Origin: Nyssa sinensis
Taxonomy: Eukaryota; Streptophyta; Magnoliopsida; Cornales; Nyssaceae
Direction: 5' to 3'
Length of the DNA: 64,000 nucleotides
NCBI GenBank assembly: GCA_008638375.1
Contig: CM018032.1
Coordinates: 55,039,882-55,103,881 of the forward strand
Shown here: positions 57,501 to 64,000 of the stretch, one piece after another
Layout of the letters: each line of letters opens with the position of its first letter
Numbering within the stretch: position 1 is the first letter of the stretch
Translations under genes and position numbers: made by a program
The notes under the pieces: model-generated
Told to the model about the DNA's origin: nothing
The model's database searches: none
The model's input: the letters and a program-made list of their open reading frames with translations, nothing else

Positions 57501-59703
57501 GCATGTGGTTTAATTGAATTTGACATTGTAAAGAGCAGAATGGTGAGTTAGGATTTATGTATAGCTGACCCCAAATAGTTGAATTAAAGGCTTGGTTGAC
57601 TTGAGACCTATTCAAATTTCGCACTTGATTAATAGGTGGAGCAAATCGTCCTTATTGTTATACCTCATTGATAACTTCTCGTCGGCTTCCACTGACGTGT
57701 GCCTGAAAATACAATACATTGCTTCCTGAAACTTGAAGAACTCTAATAATCTCCCCTTTATTACATCTCTTTGACTTGCCTGTTTGGAAATGTATTGCTA
57801 TTTGCTTTTCCTTTTGTTATTTTTATTTTTTGTTTTAACTTATAATGGCTACTTTTCTAGAATTTAGGCAGTGCAATGTTAAAATTTTTGAGGTATATAA
57901 AATATTTTTAATGATGGTCTAATGGCATATTGTTGTTTCTGTTTTCAAATCCAGCGAAACATACCGCTACTTCGATCTCCCTTTCTGTTTGCCAGGTTCA
58001 CTTTTGATTATCCTTTTTTTTATTTGTCTTTTATCATATGGTTTTATCTCTCAAAGTTTATTTTATTGATGTGATGTCAATGCAGCTCATGTGAAAGAGA
58101 AAAAGGAAGCTCTTGGTGAAGTATTGAATGGAGATCGTTTGGTCAGTGCTCCATACAAACTTGACTTTTTAGTTGATAAAGACTCTGAAATTTTTTGCAA
58201 AAAGAAACTGACAAAGGAAGAAGTCTCTACGTTCCGAAGAGCTGTTACAAAGGACTACTACTTCCAAATGTACTATGATGACTTGCCCTTCTGGGGCTTC
58301 ATAGGGAAGGTTGACAAGGAAGGCAAAGCCGACCCCAGCGAGTACAAATATTATCTATGTAAACATCTTCATTTTGAGATCCTTTACAATAAGGATAATG
58401 TCATTGAGATTAATGTACGGAATGACCCTAATGCTCTTGTGGACCTTACGGAGGATAAGCAAGTTGATGTTGACTTCATGTACACTGTCAAGTGGAAGGA
58501 AACAAACACTCCTTTTGAGAAAAGGATGGAGAAGTATTCACAGTCTTCTTCGTTACCGCATCACTTGGAAATCCATTGGTTCTCAATAATCAACTCCTGT
58601 GTGACAGTTCTCCTCTTAACTGGTTTCCTTGCCACAATTCTCATGCGAGTCTTAAAGAATGATTTTGTTAAGTAAGAAATATTTTCCACTTGATATCGTA
58701 TGCTTTAACATCTATATATGTGTTTGAAACATGTTTTTTTAATGATTTTATTATCTGCTTTTGTTTGTAAAAAGATATGCCCATGATGAGGAGACAGCTG
58801 AAGACCAAGAGGAAACTGGCTGGAAGTACATCCATGGTGATGTTTTCAGATACCCAAAGCACAAATCTTTGTTTGCTGCTGCTCTTGGTTCTGGCACCCA
58901 GCTATTTACCCTGTAAGTATTGTCTTTTGAGTTGTTTTGTCAGATTGGTTGCTTAACATTAGTGGTTGAAAAATATGATAATCTTAATTTTGTGCATTTT
59001 CTTTCAGTGCAATATTTATTTTTATCCTTGCACTGGTTGGTGTGTTTTATCCTTACAATCGGGGAGCTCTGTTCACTGCACTGGTTGTCATATATGCACT
59101 TACATCTGGGATTGCTGGTTACGCTGCAGCCTCTTTCTACTGCCAACTAGAAGGAACAAATTGGGTATGTGCTCATGAATTCTATACTTCTTGTTAGTTG
59201 TTTCCAACTTACATAACTTTTTAGGGATGTCATTTAGCCATGCGCCTTGCGTATGGTACTATGGTTGTACTTGGTTTCATGGTTTGTATACCCTGTACAA
59301 CTTTGGACACTAGTGAAGTCTTCTTTTCACTAAAAGATTTACACCGGCTTTGAAGTTAGTGGTTCTTTCATGTTCTGCTTGACTATGGAAAGTTGGGAAT
59401 ACCATAATTCAACCCTAGGAAGTTAGTTCACCTATCATGTTTGCACGTTGCACCATTTCATGGAAAAATATTTCAAAACTTTGTTTAAGTATTAGGCGTT
59501 GAAAAGATAAGATAATATATAATTTCTTTTAATTATTAAGACAAACACCTCTGTATTCTAGCTAAGACTTGAACCCAGCACCTCGCCATTTAGGGGGAAC
59601 AAAAAATACCATTCAAACTAACAATTGGTGATTGAACTGATAAGATAATATCTGTCTGATATGCACAACTCTCGCATTGTTAGCATAATCAGGTTGCCTG
59701 ATG

Positions 59704-59743
<40 letters not shown>

Positions 59744-60989
59744 GATGCTTTTGTACGTGTATCTCATAATATGGATATATCATGCTTTCATTTCCTGCCT
59801 GGTTTATATAGAGGGATGGAATTTTATTTTAATAAATCTCTTTTAAATATCATCTTTGACCATGGAAGTGGTGTATCTGATCCTACAAATGTTTATTGAA
59901 AAATTTCACTACTTTGTGTTTGATGCTTATGTAATGAGAATCTTCACACTCATACTCTCTTTGATAAGTAGTTGAAATTAGATTCACTTATCAAAAAACA
60001 AAAAGTAGTTGAAAACAGGTTCGCCTATTATGCAAGATAAGGAATAGAAGAATATTTGAAAGAGTGGAGCAAGCTGTTTTTTGTTTTAAAGATAGTTTTT
60101 TGAAGATGTTTTATTTTTGGATGAAAGAGGCTAACACTAAATGCATAGATGCTTTTGTAGATTTCCTTGGGGAGCTTCGGTTATTGTTGAGAAGCTTGCC
60201 CTTTTTTTATATCTTTTGTGATGCCCTTCTCGGGAGCCTTTTCTACTTACATATTACATCTTTGCTGATGAAACAAGAAGGAATTTCCTTCAGTTCTTTC
60301 TTTGTAAGTTGTCTGACAAATAGGGGTGTTCATTCATCCCCTGTTATGGATAGTTTCAATAACAAAAGTATGCCATCATATTGATCATGAGAAATAAGTT
60401 GGCCATAGTTTTGCTGCATTTTTTTCTTTGCTCTATTTTTGCCATAGAAACTGAAAGCATAAGTATGGTATGTTGATCTAATTTCCCATTTCTGACTTGA
60501 CAGGTGAGAAATTTGTTGTTGACAGGAAGCCTGTTCTGCGGACCTCTGTTTCTCACATTCTGCTTTCTGAATACAGTGGCAATTGTTTACAGTGCCACTG
60601 CAGCACTGCCTTTTGGTACAATTGTTGTGATAGTTCTCATATGGAGTCTAGTGACATCACCTTTACTGGTATTGGGTGGGATTGCGGGAAAGAATAGCAA
60701 GGCCGAGTTTCAAGCTCCTTGTCGCACCACAAAATATCCCAGAGAGATCCCGCCATTGCCTTGGTATCGTGGAACTCTTCCTCAGATGGCCATGGCGGGG
60801 TTTCTGCCTTTCAGTGCAATATATATTGAACTTTACTACATATTTGCCAGTGTTTGGGGTCACAGGATTTACACCATATACAGCATCTTATTTATAGTTT
60901 TCATTATTCTTGTGATTGTTACTGCTTTTATTACCGTGGCAGTTGACTTACTTTCAACTTGCTGCTGAAGACCATGAATGGTGGTGGAG
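54516..60989 (+). CDS. TM9 superfamily (TMN) endomembrane protein, partial, with a frameshift
   Basis: Exons: 54516-54664, 57955-57995, 58086-58671, 58775-58912, 59008-59164, 60504-60989. The N-terminus (MEKMMGWRFVVLLVLC) is a signal peptide. A luminal domain follows (YKAGDQVPLYANKVGPF, ETYRYFDLPFC, YYDDLPFWGF), then several membrane segments from WFSIINSCVTVLLLTGF on. This is the plant TMN group close to TMN2-4, nonaspanins of the Golgi/endosomes involved in membrane-protein sorting. In exon 6 an extra base at about 60942 shifts the frame after FITVA, and a TGA follows at 60966. Removing it in thought restores the family sequence and the splice phase, so this is a real lesion or an assembly error. 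The last exon (final membrane spans and Golgi-retention tail) is not seen before the window ends. Confidence 0.85.
55863..57440 (+). repeat. Nested direct repeats in intron 1 of the TM9 gene
   Basis: About 270 bp from GGGCCTATCT near 55863 recurs at about 57171 (roughly 85% alike by eye). A second pair, about 110 bp with CATTGTAAAGAGCAGAATGG, lies near 57059 and 57471. The copies flank a possible MITE (56253-56697). Confidence 0.7.
56253..56697. mobile_element. Possible MITE with purine/pyrimidine-rich inverted ends
   Basis: The left end GTTTGGAAGTTTTGGAGAGA mirrors the right end (TCTCCAAATCTCTCCATCCAAAC) imperfectly. The left third is GA-rich and the right third CT-rich. The open frame inside (56321-56653) is low-complexity and not a gene. 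The borders are approximate. Confidence 0.4.
59707..59739 (+). repeat. (GA)n microsatellite in intron 5 of the TM9 gene
   Basis: About 16 GA units, well away from splice sites. Confidence 0.9.
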
Positions 60990-63900
60990 GTATGTATAAT
61001 GTTCATCGATTTTTATTTTTATTTTTGCCTGATTTCTTTGACTTGATGATATTATTAGATAAAAGTGTTTTTCATGGTAGTGCAACATAACAAACTGTGG
61101 AAGAAGTCATTTTAATTGCTTACTTATCTTCTCTTTGATATACTATCATTGCATTTTCTTTTATAATTTGACCACATGATATTTTATATTTGTTCAATAT
61201 TTTGTAGCCATCTCTAGCTGACTTTGTTTGCAAGTTTGTTTTGATTGTATTGTGTCCTTCATAAATCTCAAAGTAAAATATGCACAGATCTTATGGTGGT
61301 AGGTTAAGTGTAAGTATTTATAAGAATGGCAGTGCTTGTGGGTAATTTACATCAAACGACTGTTGTATGTAGGAAATATGAGTCAATACAAAATGAAAAA
61401 GACTCGTTACAATGTGATTCAAATTGCAAAAATTTGAAGCAATAGTAAGATTACCCAACTCGAGTCAAGAAGCCTTAATCTCGACTTCTTGGGTCAGCTG
61501 CTGGGATCTGTTGTCTCCAGTCAATTCTTTGTGAAGCCGTGTCCTCAATTAAATTTAAAGCAACAGCGAGATTTAACTATTTAATATATTTAAGTCAATT
61601 ATGGTCCTTATTTAAGAAAGATACAGTATTGAATCATTATCTGCATTCTGAGCAGTTTCAGTCTCCTATATTCAGAATATTTAAAGAATCAAATGGTGTT
61701 ATCTTTTAAAACTTCCATAATTATCTGATGCAGGACTGTTGTATTACTATAGACTCACACCTGTGCATAAACCAAGAAACTATTACATTGGAAATCCTTT
61801 AGGATTATGAATATGCATATTAGGCGGGGTTGCAGTTATAGTGTGAACATATATTATTCTGTTTTTCAATTTTTGCAATATATTTAAAAATTACCATCTG
61901 TTGGAGTCTAGTTTTTATGCTTACTCAAGGTGATTTATTTTATTATTGTTCAAGGCATTTGGGGCTAGGGGTGGTTCATTATATTAATATTTCAGGCCTT
62001 TGAGTTTTCTTTTGTTTGCATAGGGCTGGAAAGTAATCTATGAAAGCTTAGTATAAGACTGTTGGGAGGTGTGGATTTTTATTGAAATAAAATTTATCAA
62101 AGAGCATCTCTCTCTTCCTCTTTTTCTTCTGCGTCTTTACCCACTTTATCTCTTTATTCCTACATCCAATGTTCTTTAGCACGAATCTATAATTTTTTAA
62201 GATCAATGCTTTTCTTTTTATGCACTACTATCCTTTTGTTTTGGAAAACCCTACCCTGAGTTTACCTGAATTTGTAAAGATAATGGGTGGGTTAATACTT
62301 CACATTATATACTGGTGATTTGATTTGTAATTAAATTGAATTGGTTGAAAAAGGATTATTGCAAAGGGTAAGTGCCTAACTGTTCAATTATTAAGATGGT
62401 AGTGGATGAGAAGTTCGGGAGTACCAGGTGAGGATGGAATGCCAATGAAGTTGAGTTCCGATGTAGTCAGGCTATAGAAAGACTTTACGAAAAGGTGAGG
62501 AATTCTTTACACATATCAGCTCTGAAGTAGGGGATGGTCAATGGGTGAGATTTTTGCACGATCTATGTTGTTTTGGTGGGGTGGGGTGGGGGGGGGGAGC
62601 ACTGCTAAAGGTGTTGTGCTCAGATCTTTTGGAGATTACAGTGAACAAGTAAGCCTATATACCTCCTCTACCTTCCCATATGGGCAGTTGAGGGTTCAAG
62701 TCTCCTTAAAGGATAATGTGTGTGTATGTGTGTGTGTGTGATTTACCTATCAAAATAAATAAATAAATAAGGAGGCCTATATAGCAGAGTTGTGGGTTTT
62801 GGATAAACATGAACATCATTTGACTAAGGTGATAGACATCTGAGTAGTGCATGTCTTAGTGAGGCTGTGACATAGATACAGGCCTTGTACAGAATATTGC
62901 TAATGCTTTGTGCTATATCTGTAAATTTTAAACCTTCTTGCTTGTGAGCTAAATTTGAGTGGTTTTTTGGGGTTCATTGTAATGATATGCACACTACAGA
63001 TATCCTTTTCTTGGTTGTCTAAAGTGCCATTCATACTATAATCTGTATTCTATACTTTGCCAGTCCAAAACATATTCTGGAGTTCTTGGTTGATTAAATT
63101 AGATTATTGTTAGCATTCTGCTATGTCTTTCTGACTTGTATGGTTTATTCTTCTTTTTCAGGGAATATAATAGCAAATTCCAATCCCTACTACTACTAGC
63201 TTAAAATTTTTCAAAGCCTTGCTGAAAACAATACCAAACATTTAAAAGAATATACTAAAATTAACAAATAGAGAGAATAAACTAATGTTACCTGGAACGT
63301 GGATCATTATGGTACGGGAAACGGGAACGTAGATCGTCACTTGTTATAGAACATTGTATGTTAGGGGTAGGCTTCTTTGGATCGCTTTGTTGGAATGAAA
63401 TACGTTTATTTGAAACGTGATATGCTTTTTGATTCTATTTGTAATAATATTTGTGTATATATATAAACACTAAAAAGATTTCAACAAATCCAAGTCATTA
63501 TAAAATAAAATTTAATGATGTGTGTGTATTTTGTATGATTTTTTTAGAACTTTTGATATTTTAGATCAGAATGCTAAATCTTGTGTTACAAATCGCTAAT
63601 TATCCATGTTTTGGATCGTGTGATTCCAATTTGTAATTCGTTTGGGGAGGAGCTAGTTGTGGTAACCATGGAATAAACTGTTATTTTTTTAGTCCAAAAT
63701 GGAGCTCTAGGTAATCTTCTGATATTTTTTTATAAATTAAATTCACTTCCTTGGCACCTCATTTTCCAAATATGATACATATGGTTGTAGTGATTGAATC
63801 TCCTAGGTACATAAAAAGCAGTAGCATCAAACCATATATGAAGCTAGAAACCATAAAGAGATGCGAAGAATAAAATACTAACTAATTTTGAAGTAAGAAA

Positions 63901-64000
63901 AAGAAAAAGAAAAATGCAAAGCAGAAAACAATGTAAGTTTTGATATATTTTAATTATATTGCAGATTTTAATTTAATAATCTCTTCTATAGCTATAATGA
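60990..64000. other. Downstream intron or flank of the TM9 gene, no exon found
   Basis: A donor (AG|GTATGT) at 60990 opens what should be the last intron. I find nothing resembling the expected final exon, whose start is usually SFLCGGSTG. The exon is therefore either beyond the window or lost. The stretch has a G-rich tract (62577-62598), a GT microsatellite (62718-62740) and unremarkable AT-rich DNA. Confidence 0.5.

Noticed and set aside
1..64000. tRNA, rRNA or snoRNA genes
   Set aside because: I found no segment with tRNA A and B boxes plus a cloverleaf, nor rRNA sequence. Only the primer-binding sites resemble tRNA ends. A dedicated RNA search would be decisive.

Overview
The window is nuclear DNA of a flowering plant, most likely a eudicot. 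It is AT-rich, its genes carry many GT-AG introns, it contains two large Ty3/gypsy LTR retrotransposons of the Tat type, and its host genes are plant-type: glutamate decarboxylase, single-domain universal stress proteins and a TM9/TMN protein. No bacterial, organellar or viral segment was recognised.

Left part (1-23024). Two complete Tat-lineage elements stand 1.8 kb apart. Element 1 (768-11477, target duplication GGGAC) looks very young: its 711-bp LTRs show no difference that I can find and every reading frame is open. Element 2 (13265-23024, target duplication CTATA) has the same plan but is dead: its LTRs differ at about 25 sites, all transitions, and its genes carry stops, frameshifts and a deletion of the reverse-transcriptase active site. 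Both elements have this order: LTR, primer-binding site, gag-protease, a UAG stop followed by CAA UUA, in-frame pol (RT, degenerate RNase H, second RNase H, integrase), a tandem array of hairpin-forming repeats, an antisense three-exon gene with its own TATA box, polypurine tract, LTR. Between them lies a 302-bp miniature retrotransposon (TRIM) with primer-binding site and polypurine tract.

Middle (23025-45846). After a gene-poor stretch with one ARMC7-like exon remnant comes a seven-exon glutamate decarboxylase gene (28690-35355, plus strand), followed by a four-exon universal stress protein gene on the minus strand (36255-38126). A tandem duplication of about 7.9 kb, with a left breakpoint inside GAD intron 2 and a junction near 38220, made a second copy: a 5'-truncated GAD (exons 4-7 only) and a second, intact universal stress protein gene (44106-45749). 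Both GAD copies encode asparagine where the family has its PLP-binding lysine, so the full-length gene is probably not an active decarboxylase.

Right part (45847-64000). About 8.7 kb of gene-free DNA with diverged repeats and a foldback element (related to one in GAD intron 2) leads to a TM9-superfamily gene (from 54516). Six exons are seen. The sixth carries a one-base insertion that breaks the frame, and the last expected exon is not found before the window ends.
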